DNA from: Typha latifolia
Taxonomy: Eukaryota; Streptophyta; Magnoliopsida; Poales; Typhaceae
Length of the DNA stretch: 64,000 nucleotides
Assembly: GCA_019914945.1 (NCBI GenBank)
Contig: CM034105.1
Coordinates: 13,454,001-13,518,000, forward strand
Reading direction: 5' to 3'
Under the pieces are notes generated by a model. The model was not told the DNA's origin, ran no database searches, and worked only from the letters and a program-made list of their open reading frames with translations. Each line of letters opens with the position of its first letter. The stretch's first letter is position 1. The position numbers and the translations under genes were made by a program. Shown here piece after piece: positions 23,727-35,300 of this stretch.

Positions 23727-24939
23727 CAGCGAATCCAACTATGTCAACGTGATAGGTAATATCTAATAAAGCATTTGGTAATTTGATAACTAAGTAGAAT
23801 TATATAATATATACAGATATATATGTTGCAATTTAATTGCATATAGATGATATAGTTTATAAAAAGGTAATTTTCATTTAATGCATCTAATAAAAATAAT
23901 ACTCAATTTACTTAGTCTGGACATTAGGATGTAATTGGATGTAGTTGTATAACAATGTGAAGAATATACTAACGTTGATTGCATTAAAAAAAAAAATCTA
24001 TGGGATGTTTTACAAGTAGAACATCATCATTTAATTACGTAATATTTTTTTTTAAAATGTTTAGAAATGTAAATATAAATTTTTAAGTAATTGAGATTGT
24101 TACTTATAGATTTAGATATCTAAACTTACTATTTATAAATTAAGTATAATATAATAGATGATTATCTCTTAACCGGTCAGCGGAGCTTTTTCTATCTGGA
24201 TTTGTTAATTAATAAAAAAAGTTTCCTTCTTTTAATGCATACCAATAGAGTTGATAGTATTTGACTTCTATGGTAGCATAAAAACAGTACTGCTCTGTTC
24301 TTTTCAAACATCTCAAATGTGACACTCTCTCATAATCCTTGTAACATTTATATTGTCCTTTTTGCCTCTCTGCTCATCCTAACTCTAAGCCAAATAGTTC
24401 CTCATAGCCAGCCAACTGCTAGTAGGTCTGCAATTCTTTCTCAGATGCCGGTTGTTATCTTCATTTAAATCAGCAACTAAATATTGAATAACAGAAGAGG
24501 TTTCTTAACTAGATCACTATCTTTTTTAGTTAGTGCTCTTTACTTTAGCTAGGCTTGTTCTTGAGCTATTCAAGTCCTCTTTAATTTCAGTGAAGAATTA
24601 GTGAACTAAATATGCTGCATCATTAATTATCCTGGTGAATCTTGATGTTAAGTGTAATTGGAAGACAAATTATAAGAATAAGGATTAGTTTTGAGATTTA
24701 GAAAAATTATTTTAAATGTGACAATAATTATACTCAAAGCCAATATTAAATTGTCGAATTCTATTATACCTATTCAAAATTATCTAAATCCACCGAAATT
24801 AATTTAACTTTATGGTTTCAAATGGAGGATTTAGACAAATTAGAATTCCAAATCATCCATCTAACAACTTTATTCCTTCCTAATTCCCTTTACCTTTGAA
24901 AAAAAAGAAAGAAGCAAACAAATGCACAATCTTATTCTC
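23727..24939. other. AT-rich spacer between TADA and NLR1
   Basis: No gene seen. Part of it is duplicated ahead of NLR3: the stretches near 23775-23860 and 24300-24900 have recognisable copies near 38525-38600 and 39040-39620. Confidence 0.6.
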
Positions 24940-25200
24940 TCTAACAACTTTATTCCTTACTAAGAAGTAGCTCAAATAAGAAAGAAAGCAAACAAAACTT
25001 TATTCCTTGCTAAGAAGTAATGCAAATACGAAAGAAGTAAACGAGTGCACAACTTTATCCTCTCTTTGACCTCTAACAACTCTGATTCCTTACTAATTTC
25101 TACTGTTGTTCCTTGCTGAGAAGTAATTCAAATGTGCAAACAAAACTTTATTCCTCGCTGAGAAGTAACTCAAATAAGAAAGAAGTAAACAAGTGAACAA
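24940..25200 (+). repeat. Degenerate tandem repeat upstream of NLR1 (4 units)
   Basis: Four copies of a unit with core (A/G)AGAAGTA(A/G)..CAAAT, each embedded in a context like ACTTTATTCCTTGCT...AAGAAAGAAG. Cores fall at about 24961, 25011, 25118 and 25159. Related arrays precede the other three NLR copies with 3, 5 and 3 units. A TATA-like TTTAAAT at 25382-25388 lies between the array and the start codon at 25477. Confidence 0.7.
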
Positions 25201-25476
25201 TTTTATTCTCTCTAAAACCTCTAACAACTCTGATTCCTCACTAATTTCCATTGATGTAATTATATCCTTGATTAGAGAGAAAGGAGCAAAGAATATAGCA
25301 ACTTTATTCCTTGCCAATTCACACATTGTTAGCAACGAATACTCCTTATACTTTTCATACTCTGCTCGCCATTCCCCTCTCTTTAAATCCACCACCTTCT
25401 TTTGCATGGTTCTCTCCATCTTTTATCCACGTTTCTATCTTCATAATTCTTTGATTGCTAGTATTCACCAAATATT

Positions 25477-28400
25477 ATGGCGGAGGCATTAGCGCTTGAG
25501 GGAGTGAAATGGGTAGCATCTCCTATCATTGATAGCCTACTCAAAGAAGGCTTCTCCTATCTCGGCGTTGATGTCTCAACTAAGCTACAAAATCTTAAGA
25601 CCACCATCCTTCCCCAGTTCCAGCTCTTGATCAAGGCTGCGGAGAGGAGCAATAAGCACAAGGGCGAGCTAGAGCTATGGCTGAGGAAGCTCAAAGATGC
25701 TCTTTATGAGGCGGAGGACGTGATGGACTTGTATAGATACCAACTCCTTAAGGAGAAGGTGTCTGATCTCAACACTCATCCTCCACTCAAACAATTTAAG
25801 AAAGTTGCCCAAAAAGCAAACTCTAAGGTATGCATTTTGTCCCCTCAAAAGATTAAGCTAAGAAGAAGTCTAAACAAGTTAGAGATGATTGCTACCGAAG
25901 CCAAAACATTCCGTGAACTCTTGGGAATGCAAATTGAAGACACCACTCCTAATTTGGGAACCGAAGGACAACCAAATGTCACCACCTCTCTCCCTCCACT
26001 TGAAGTGTATGGGCGAGACAAAGAGCGCGACGAGATAATAGACACGTATTTACTGGACCAATCTGAAGCTTCTAAAGCTAGAAAGTGCTACTCAGTTGTT
26101 TCCATCGTAGGCATCGGAGGAGCCGGTAAGACTACTCTTGCACAACTCGTCTACAATGATAAAAAAGTAGCTGATCATTTTGATATCAAGATGTGGGTTT
26201 GTGTGTCTCGCAAGCTCAACGTCTGTAGACACACACGAGAGATGATAGAGTCTTCTTCTATAAATACATGTCCTCTTCTTGAGAATCTTGATGCACTACA
26301 AAAAAAACTTATAGATATGATAAAATCAAAGAAAGTGTTGCTTGTATTAGATGACGTATGGTGCGACAAATTGGTGAATGAGGAAGAATGGGAGAAACTT
26401 CTTGCTCCGCTAGCTCACAATGGGAAGAAGGGAAGCAAGATCTTGGTGACTACAAGATCAGAGAATTTACCGGTGGCTTTGCACCCCCAATACAGTATGC
26501 AGTTAAGAGATCTAGAAGAGAATGTTATTATTTCACTTTTTATGCATCACGCTTTTGGTGGCGCCAAATTAATTGACATGCATCTACAAAATGAGCTGGA
26601 GGATATAGGGAGGCAGATTGTGCAAAAGCTGCATGGATCTCCTTTGGCAGCAAAAGCAGTGGGCGGTCAATTGAGCAAAAAGTTAGAACCCAAATTTTGG
26701 AGAGCTGCACTTGATCGAGACAATTTGCGTGACACTCAGCAAGCTTTGATATGGAGTTATCAGTGCCTAGATGCTCCCCTGCAACGTTGCTTCTCCTATT
26801 TCAGTTTATTTCCTAAAGGCACAAGATACAATGCAAAAGAGATAGTTCAGCTATGGATTGCTGAAGGTTTTATCAACTCTTCGAACAATAGTATGACACT
26901 GGAGGACATCGGAATGAGCTACTTTGATGAGTTAGTATCTAATTCTTTCTTGCAACTTGGTGACTATGAAACTTATTCTATGCATGATTTATTTCATGAT
27001 TTGGCTGAAAATATTTCAAAGGAGGAATATTTAAGAATAGAGGATGATCACGTAAAAAAAATTTCTCCAACAATTCGCCATTTGTATATTTCGGATGGAA
27101 GTTTATTGGAAGATTGCATAAGTGTCAATAAAATAGAAAACCTACGTACTCTTATCATTGATGATGATTCAATTAGCTCTAGTGTCATCGATCATCTTTT
27201 GGTAGCAACAAATAAGTTTAAGAAATTACGTGTTTTAGATCTACCTAGCAACATCACAGAAACATTACTCAAATCTATAGGAGATCTAAAGCATCTACGC
27301 TACCTGGGTCTTTTTGGGACTGAAGGGGCTGAGTTGCCTGTGGTATTGGGTAAGCTTTACCATTTACAAGTTCTTGTGACTTCTTATGATTATACTTCTG
27401 CTACTTTACCAAGAATCCTGAAAAATCTTATCAATTTGCGGCAGTTTGATGGAGATGATGAAGCGCTGACAACGATACCATATATAGGGAGGAGGTTAAC
27501 CTCCCTCCAAACATTACCAGAATTTCATATAAAGAAGGAGAAGGGTTATGATATAGGTCAGCTAAGGAACCTGAACGAGCTCCGAGGATCGCTAAGAATT
27601 CAAAATCTGGAGAATATTGAAGGGAAGTATAAGGCTGTTGAAGCCAATCTCAAAAGTAAAAAACATCTGGAGAGTTTGGAGTTGAACTGGAAAGAGGATG
27701 AGGAGAGTGACTCCAGGAGGGATTTGGATAGGGAGGTGCTCGAGGGCCTCCAACCACATCCACCCAATCTAACATATTTGTCCATCATTGGCTACAAGTC
27801 TCCCGAGTTTCCTAGTTGGTTGCCACTACATAAACTGACGTCTCTCGAGATTTATAATTGCAGCGCCTTGGAAGTTCTTCCACCCATGAGCAACTTGTTT
27901 CCTGATTGCTACAAGCTGATAATTTGGAATCTCCCCAACCTCAGGAAGTTGTCTTCGCTTCCTCCGATTCTTAAGGAGTTGGAGATACGGAATTGCATTA
28001 TCACCGATGGGGCACTCTCTCAGTCCCTACAAAGGCTGACCTCTCTCAAATCCATGCAGTTAGATGGCATCAACACAATAACAACCCTTCCATCTGAGGA
28101 GATCCTGCATCACCTGAATTCACTAACTCGGCTACAAATTTCTAACTGCTCTCAGCTTAAATCGGTCGGAGGTTTGTATGCCCTTCCCTCCTTGGAAGAT
28201 CTCAAATTTTACTCCTGCCCTTGCTCAGAGTTGGAGATGGTGATGCCAACTGGTGAAGGTGGTGGTAGGGCCATCCTTCCACCTTCGCTTCGAAGTTTAA
28301 TGATATGGAGTTGCGATTTCACAGATGGGGCACTCTCTCAGTCCCTAGAAAGGCTGACTTCTCTCAAATACTTACATTTAGATGGCATCAACACAATAAC

Positions 28401-28920
28401 AACCCTTCCATCTGAGGAGATCCTGCGTCACCTGATTGCATTAACTCATCTAGAAATTGAGGCCTGTGATTCGCTTAAATCGGGCGGAGGTTTGTATGCC
28501 CTTCCCTCCTTAGAAATGCTCTCGTTTGAGTCTTGCCCTTGCTTGGAGTTGGAGATGGTGATGCCAGCTGGTGAAGGTGGTGGTAGGGGCATCCTTCCAC
28601 CGTCGCTTCGGCAACTCGACATCTGGGAATGTAGGAGCATGAAGAGCTTGATCGTCGCCGCCGGAGATCTACCCAACCTCATCAGCCTTGAATTCCGTGG
28701 TTGTTTATCCCTAGCATCCCTGTCACTATCTCGCCTTACAGCACTCAAGGATTTGAACATATATTATTGCCCTGGTATCTTGGCTTTGCCGGATCATCTG
28801 CCAAAGTCACTTGACAGTATTTCAATATCGGGGTGCCCAGTCTTGGTGGAGCGGTGCCGAAGTCCAAACGGTGAGGACTGGCCCAAGATCGCCCGTATTC
28901 CTTACAGAGATATTGGATAG
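25477..28920 (+). CDS. CC-NB-LRR disease resistance protein, full length (NLR1)
   Basis: Intracellular immune receptor of the CC-NB-LRR (RGA-like) class; 1147 residues in one exon. The N-terminal coiled-coil region (1-~165) has the EDVID-like EAEDVMDLY at 79-86. NB-ARC motifs: P-loop GIGGAGKTT 212-220, kinase-2 VLLVLDDVW 287-295, RNBS-B GSKILVTTRS 319-328, GLPL-type GSPLAAKAVG 387-396, RNBS-D CFSYFSLFPKG 438-448, and MHD (SMHDLFHDLAE) at 502-504. Irregular LRRs from ~550 to the end have repeated TTLPSEEIL and ALPSLE blocks. All nucleotide-binding motifs are present, so it is probably functional; the effector it recognises cannot be inferred. It pairs with NLR3 in the cluster duplication. The last ~530 coding bases are identical to NLR2. 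Confidence 0.95.
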   Translation: MAEALALEGVKWVASPIIDSLLKEGFSYLGVDVSTKLQNLKTTILPQFQLLIKAAERSNKHKGELELWLRKLKDALYEAEDVMDLYRYQLLKEKVSDLNTHPPLKQFKKVAQKANSKVCILSPQKIKLRRSLNKLEMIATEAKTFRELLGMQIEDTTPNLGTEGQPNVTTSLPPLEVYGRDKERDEIIDTYLLDQSEASKARKCYSVVSIVGIGGAGKTTLAQLVYNDKKVADHFDIKMWVCVSRKLNVCRHTREMIESSSINTCPLLENLDALQKKLIDMIKSKKVLLVLDDVWCDKLVNEEEWEKLLAPLAHNGKKGSKILVTTRSENLPVALHPQYSMQLRDLEENVIISLFMHHAFGGAKLIDMHLQNELEDIGRQIVQKLHGSPLAAKAVGGQLSKKLEPKFWRAALDRDNLRDTQQALIWSYQCLDAPLQRCFSYFSLFPKGTRYNAKEIVQLWIAEGFINSSNNSMTLEDIGMSYFDELVSNSFLQLGDYETYSMHDLFHDLAENISKEEYLRIEDDHVKKISPTIRHLYISDGSLLEDCISVNKIENLRTLIIDDDSISSSVIDHLLVATNKFKKLRVLDLPSNITETLLKSIGDLKHLRYLGLFGTEGAELPVVLGKLYHLQVLVTSYDYTSATLPRILKNLINLRQFDGDDEALTTIPYIGRRLTSLQTLPEFHIKKEKGYDIGQLRNLNELRGSLRIQNLENIEGKYKAVEANLKSKKHLESLELNWKEDEESDSRRDLDREVLEGLQPHPPNLTYLSIIGYKSPEFPSWLPLHKLTSLEIYNCSALEVLPPMSNLFPDCYKLIIWNLPNLRKLSSLPPILKELEIRNCIITDGALSQSLQRLTSLKSMQLDGINTITTLPSEEILHHLNSLTRLQISNCSQLKSVGGLYALPSLEDLKFYSCPCSELEMVMPTGEGGGRAILPPSLRSLMIWSCDFTDGALSQSLERLTSLKYLHLDGINTITTLPSEEILRHLIALTHLEIEACDSLKSGGGLYALPSLEMLSFESCPCLELEMVMPAGEGGGRGILPPSLRQLDIWECRSMKSLIVAAGDLPNLISLEFRGCLSLASLSLSRLTALKDLNIYYCPGILALPDHLPKSLDSISISGCPVLVERCRSPNGEDWPKIARIPYRDIG

Positions 28921-29501
28921 ATCCAAGATGCATGTTTGAAGCTTCTCTGCTTCTGCTGCTGCTTGCGATGGTGGTAAGTTTTTCTCCTCCTTAATTGGTT
29001 ATTAATTCACATCAATTTGGATTTGTCACTGCCTGTGTTATTGCCGCATATATATATACATATATTATGCATGACCCCTGTTATTAATTTTGTTTCTCTC
29101 ACCGGTTGCTTACTTAGTGCTATCTAGTTGAAAAGGAGGGGGGCTCTCTCTTCTTTCATAATTATTGACTAATTATTTTCTAGATCTTACAATTTAATTG
29201 ATGTTATCCTCAATCTATGATTTGGATCGGGATCTACTTATGATTAGGAATATTTCAAAAAAATGGATGTAGAATAACATAAGTGGTATTAAATAACTTT
29301 GTACTGCTCTTGATTTGTGTTAGCTACACACGCATGCATTCAGATGTTCAATCAACTCTTTTACGTTCAGATGTCTGCCTGCTATTTGTTTTGCAGTTCT
29401 CAGCTTATTATCCAGGAAGGAAGGTTGCAGCAGTTGCAGTTGCAGTTGCCGTTGAATAAAAAAACTTTAGCTTAATGTCGTGGTTGTTATGATTTATACC
29501 C
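28390..29501. repeat. 1112-bp identity tract, NLR1 copy
   Basis: Base-for-base identical to 34986-36097 at a constant offset of 6596, with no gap. It covers the last LRR codons, the stop and most of the 3' UTR intron region. Flanking sequence on both sides is similar but diverged. Confidence 0.92.
28974..29396 (+). other. Probable 3' UTR intron of NLR1
   Basis: A consensus donor GTG/GTAAGTTTTT lies 53 bases past the stop codon, with an acceptor TTTGTTTTGCAG at 29385-29396. The same donor and acceptor are kept after NLR2 (donor near 35570) and the NLR3 tail (near 47099). An intron this far downstream of the stop is at the threshold that triggers nonsense-mediated decay. Confidence 0.55.
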
Positions 29502-30652
29502 ACAACTCTAATAATTAATGGAACAGTCGGTATGAAATGTTGTTGTTATGTTTGGTATGTCAGTGAATTGTTGTAGAAATAAATAATGGTGGAATGCAAA
29601 ACTGCATATTAGTGGTTGTTGCATGTTTCCCTTGTAACAGATGTTATGTATTATTTGGTATCTGCCAACATTTGGAGATGCCTATCTCCTTCTTCTACCT
29701 TGGCTTCAATTAATGCCACTGTAATACCTTGGCTTCTAGTTTGGTCGTCAGTTATGATTGAATTAAGAGGAACTCTTGGGAAGCAGCAAAATCAATTCTG
29801 CTTCTTTTATTACTCAACAGTATTTGTTATCTATCACCACCTCGCAACCCTAAGATCTCCCACCCACTTTTTCGGTAACTTGTTTTTCTGAAAGTCGGCA
29901 GGACTGGTTGTCCCTTCGCCGACTCTGTGCTAAATAGCCCCCCAATCCACCTTTATTTAATAATTGTCTGATATTAGACCCGATGCCTGATCCGACCTGG
30001 CCCGAACCCACTCAGTTTTAACCAAACTAAGCTCAGCCGTAACCCAATTTGGGCCCGACCTTGAAATGATAATGAACGGGATTGGCTAAGTCTGGCCCAA
30101 GCTCGATATTTTATAGGCTAATAGGCGGTAAGACTATAGTATTCTAACCTCGCCGATTACCGTTATTTGAGATACACCTCACTTAGATAAATTACACTTA
30201 GACTCCTTAAATTATTAACCCAATTCTATTTATTTTTTTCTCACACATTGACCTCTTTACTTATAAAAAGAAATCTCCAAAATGTTCCTTTCTTTAGTTA
30301 TCCATAAGATCTTTTCATTAAAAAAAATGAAATGTGATAGCTATTGGGGTTTGTTCATCTGGAACTAGCTATTTGATTCATGATCTTTCTCTACCGATTT
30401 GTTGAAAAGTAGGGGCACTTGATTTTGATTTGTGATTACTATCACATCTTTCTATCGGCTGAGATACATGACTGCAGTGCCAATCTTTGATTCAAATGGA
30501 TTTTGGTTTAACATAATCGAGAAATTGACTAGCATAAATCGATTATTAAACTATTGAAGACATACAGAGTTATAGTCCCTCGCCCAGTCGCCCTACATTA
30601 CATATTAGTTTCTAAATACTATAGATGAACTTGACAAAGAAGTGTTCTTTGT

Positions 30653-31058
30653 TAGGGTGTAATTAAGCCGAGCTTAATTAAGCTAAGCTCTGATTAAGCT
30701 TGAATTAAAATTAATTTCAAACGTAATTATAGGATCAAGTTTAAATTAAAATAATTTTAATTCAAGTTAATTTAAAGCTAATTTCAAGCTCGAATTCAAA
30801 CGAGCTGATTAATACGTAATTTCAATAAAGTCCGATTCAACTATAAAATTATAAATATTATAAAAATATAAACTAATAAAAATCTCATCTTACTCATATA
30901 TATTATATACTAAAAAATGAACTTGATAAAATTAGTTCACGATGAAGCTCGACTTATATTAATTCCAAGCCTATTATGAAGATCAAGCTTAAATTGACTC
31001 ACTTTCGAACTAAACTTAAAGCCGAGCAAGAGCAAGCTCGATAATTTCGACAGCCCCC
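30653..31058. mobile_element. MITE-like element (degenerate), left copy
   Basis: About 400 bases of AT-rich sequence beginning TAGGGTGTAATTAAGCCGAG and ending near TCGATAATTTCGACAGCCCC. The reverse complement of the end resembles the beginning, in the style of hAT-type miniature elements. The terminal repeats are imperfect and no clear target duplication was found. Confidence 0.4.
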
Positions 31059-32054
31059 CTTGTTGTTTCCTTTTTTCTTCATGCAATTCTTTGATCTTAT
31101 AGAAGGTTAAAACAACAAATGGGTGTTGTTATTTATAACCGAGTCATTAATGCTAATCTAATCGAATTAACATCTAAACCAAGCTTGGCGTTCTAATCAT
31201 CTAACTGGTTGGTAGATTAAGAAGAAAACTAATATGCCAGCTCGATCACATCGCTAATTAATCACATGATCTTGGGTAAGCAAACTAAAACCTTGCTTGC
31301 AATGGCATTTGGAATTGTGGATTCACTTATGATTCAATCAAAGATCAAAGTTTTGAGATGAGTAGTGAGTGGGTATTGGATTTCTTCACCAAAGTTGGAG
31401 CTCGATAGATGTCCTGCAAGAGAGTTTTGGACAGAGATAAAATCGCACAAAAGCGCCAGTATATGGTACTTGATTTCTTTTATCTCGACTAGCTACTAGA
31501 TCATCATGTTCACAAAGATTTAACTAAATAAATCTAGTGTTCAATTAACGAGTGGTTGAATGGCATAATTTGTTTTTCTTGCAGGGTGGAGAGATGCAGA
31601 CTCCTACTAAGAAGCAGTGTTTTGTAGCAATAGGAAGGCCATGGCCAAGACTATTACTAGTCCATCCAAGGATTGTGAGAGAGTGTTGCAGCATAAAAAT
31701 GGTTTCCTTCCGTCGTTTAATGCATATCAATAGAGTTGATAGTATTTGACTTCTATGGTAGCATAAAAACAGTACTGCTATGTTCTTTTCAAACATCTCA
31801 AATGTGACACTCTCTCATAATCCTTGTAACATTTATATTGTCCTTTTTGCCTCTCTGCTCATCCTAACTCTAAGCCAAATAGTTCCTCATAGCCAGCAAC
31901 TGCTAGAAGGTCTGCAATTCTTTCTCAGATGTCAGTTGTCATCTTCATTTCAATCAGTAACTAAATATTGAATAATAGAAGAGGTTTCTAAACTAGATCA
32001 GTATTTTTTAAGTTAGTACTCTTTGAGTTAGCTAGGCTGGTTCAATTGAGCTAT

Positions 32055-32215
32055 TACTTGCTAAGAAGTAACGCATATAAGAAAGAAGCAAACAAGTGCA
32101 CAATTTTATTCTCTCTAAATAACTTTATTCCTTACTACGAAGTAAGTCAAATAAAAAAGAAGCAAGCAAAATTTTATTGCTTGCTAAGAAGTAACTCAAA
32201 TACGAAAGAATATAG
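32055..32215 (+). repeat. Degenerate tandem repeat upstream of NLR2 (3 units)
   Basis: Three copies of the same AGAAGTAA..CAAAT-type unit seen ahead of NLR1. The variants (CGCATATAAG, TACGAAGTAA) match those ahead of NLR4, supporting the NLR2-NLR4 pairing. Confidence 0.65.
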
Positions 32216-32393
32216 TAGCTTTATTCGTTACTAATTCACACATCATTGGCAACGAATACTCTTCATACTTTTCGTGCTCTACTCGCCATTTCCCTCTCTT
32301 TAAATCCACCACCTTCTTTTGCATGGTTCTCTCCATCTTTAGTTCACACTTTTATCTTCCCAATTCTTTCATAGCTAGTGTTGACCAAATATT

Positions 32394-35300
32394 ATGGCAG
32401 AGGCATTAGTGCTTGAGGGAGCGAAATGGGTGACATCTACTATCATTAGTAGCCTACTCAAAGAAGGCTTCTCCTACCTCGACGTCGATGCCTCAACTAA
32501 GCTACAAAATCTCGAGACCACCATCATTCCCCAGTTCCAACTCTTGATCAAGGCTGCGGAGAGGAGCAACGAGCCCAAAAGCGAACTAGAGCAATGGCTG
32601 AGGAAGCTCAAAGACGCCCTTTACGAGGCGGAGGACATGTTGGACTTGTACAAATACCAACTCCTTAAGGAGAAGGTGTCTAATCTCAACACTCACCCTG
32701 CACTCAAACGATTTAAGAAAGTTGCCCGAAAGGTAAATGCTAAGGTATGCATTTTGTCCCCTTTAAAGATTGAGCTAAGGTGGAGTCTTAATAAGTTGGA
32801 GAAGATCGCTAATGAAGCCGAGAAATTTCATAAACTCTTACAATGCAAATTGGAGGCGTCACCGCCGCTCGTGATTTGAGGCCCCAAGGACAACCAAATG
32901 TCACCACTTCCCTCCCTCCACTTGTAGTGTTTGGGTGAGACATTGAATGCGACGAGATAATAGACAAGTATTTACTGGACCAATCTAAAGCTTCTAAAGC
33001 TGGAAAGTGCTACTCAGTTGTTTCCATTGTAGGCATCGGAGGAGCCGGTAAGACTACTCTTGCACAATGCATTTATAATAATCAAAGAGTAGTCAATCCT
33101 TTCGATATCAAGATGTGGGTTTGTGTGTCCCGCAAGCTTGACGTTTTTAAACACTTAAGGGAGATGATAGAGTTTGCTTCCGAGGGCGAATGCCCTCGTC
33201 TCGAGAATCTTGATTTGCTACAAAAAAAAGCTTGCAAATTTGATAAAATCAAAGAAAGTGTTGCTTGTACTAGATGATGTTTAGTGCGACAAATCGGCGA
33301 ATGAGGAGGATTGGAAGAATCTCCTTGATCCGCTAGCTCAAAATGGGAAGAAAGGGAGCAAAATCTTGGTGACTACAAGATCAGAGAATTTACCGGTGGC
33401 CTTGCATCCCCAGTACAAAATGCCATTGAGGGATCTCGAAGAGAATGTTATTTTTTTACTTTTTATGCATCACGCTTTTGGTGGCGCCGAATCAATTGAC
33501 ATACATCTAAAAAATGAGCTAGAGGATATAGGGAGACAGATTGTGCAAAAGCTGTATAGATCTCCTTTGGTAGCAAAAGCAGTGGGTGGTCAACTGAGTA
33601 AAAATCTAGAAGCCAACTTTTGGAGAGCTGCTCATGATCGAGACAATTTGCATGACACTCAGCAAGCTCTATTATGGAGTTATCAGCGCCTAGATGCTCC
33701 CCTACAACGTTGCTTCTCCTATTTCAGTTTATTTCCTAAAGGCACTAGATTCGATGTAGAAAAGATAGTTTACTTGTGGATCGCTGAAGGTTTTATCAAC
33801 TCATCGAACAATAGTATGACACTGGAGGACATCGGAATTAGCTACTTTGATGAGTTAGTATCTGGTTCTTTCTTGCAACTTAGTGACTATGAAACTTATT
33901 ATGTGCATGATTTATTTCATGATTTGGCTGAAAATATTTCAAAAGAGGAATATTTGAGAATAGAGGATGATCAGGTAAAAAAAATTTCTCCAACAATTCG
34001 CCATTTGTATATTTCGGATGGAAGTTTATTGGGAGATTGCATAAGTGTCAATAAAATAGAAAACCTACCTACTCTTATCATTGCTGATTATTCAATTAGC
34101 TCTAGTGTCATCGATCATCTTTTGGTAGCAACAAATAAATTAAAGAAATTACGTGTTTTAGATCTACCTAGCAACATCGTGGAAACATTGCTCAAATCTA
34201 TAGGAGATCTAAAGCATCTACGCTACCTGGATCTTTCTGAGAGTGAAGGGGCTGAGTTGCCTGTGGTATTGGGTAAGCTTTACCATTTACAAGTTCTTAT
34301 AACTTCACACTATGGTGCTACTACTTCACTAAGAAACTTGAAAAACCTCATCAGTTTGCGGCATTTTAAGGGAGATTATGATGCACTCACAACAGTACCT
34401 GATATAGGGAGATTAACCTCCCTTCAAACATTACCAGAATTTCATGCAAAGAAGGAGAAGGGTTATGATATAGGTCAGCTAAGGAACCTGAACGAGCTCC
34501 GAGGATCGCTAAGAATTCAGAATCTGGAGAATATTGAAGGGAAGGACAAGGCCGTCGAAGCCAATCTCAAAAATAAAAAACATCTCGTGAGTTTGGAGTT
34601 GAATTGGAAGAAGGATGATGAGAGTGACTCCAGGAGGGATTTGGATAGGGAGGTGCTCGAGGGCCTCCAACCACATCCCAATCTAAAAGAACTGACTATC
34701 TATGGCTACGAGTCTCCCGAGTTTCCTAGTTGGTTGCCACTACGGGATCTGAGGTCTCTCAAGATTTATATATGCAACGCCTTGGAAGTTCTTCCACCCA
34801 TGAGCAACTTGTTTCCTAATTGCCACAAGCTGAGTATTTGGGATCTCCCCAACCTCCGAAAGTTGTCTTCGCTTCCTCCGAGTCTTAAGGAGTTGGAGAT
34901 ACAGAATTGCATTATCACCGATGGGGCACTCTCTCAGTCCCTAGAAAGGCTGACTTCTCTCGAATACTTGGATTTATCTTACATTAACACAATAACAACC
35001 CTTCCATCTGAGGAGATCCTGCGTCACCTGATTGCATTAACTCATCTAGAAATTGAGGCCTGTGATTCGCTTAAATCGGGCGGAGGTTTGTATGCCCTTC
35101 CCTCCTTAGAAATGCTCTCGTTTGAGTCTTGCCCTTGCTTGGAGTTGGAGATGGTGATGCCAGCTGGTGAAGGTGGTGGTAGGGGCATCCTTCCACCGTC
35201 GCTTCGGCAACTCGACATCTGGGAATGTAGGAGCATGAAGAGCTTGATCGTCGCCGCCGGAGATCTACCCAACCTCATCAGCCTTGAATTCCGTGGTTGT

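Larger units (their letters stand above)
29940..32393. repeat. Inter-NLR spacer, left copy
   Basis: Intergenic DNA between NLR1 and NLR2. It is nearly identical, with small indels, to 48030-50452 between the NLR3 tail and NLR4. It includes a MITE-like element and the promoter of NLR2. The small open frame at 31552-31749 recurs at 49614-49811 but looks non-coding. Confidence 0.85.

Noticed and set aside
31545..31796. Small open frames on both strands, repeated at 49607-49811
   Set aside because: They are duplicated only because the spacer is duplicated; no recognised motif and no obvious promoter or splice partners.
32881..33365. An intron in NLR2 that would remove the stops and frame shifts
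   Set aside because: The region encodes the P-loop and kinase-2 motifs, which no functional NLR can lose, and the paralogues have no intron here.
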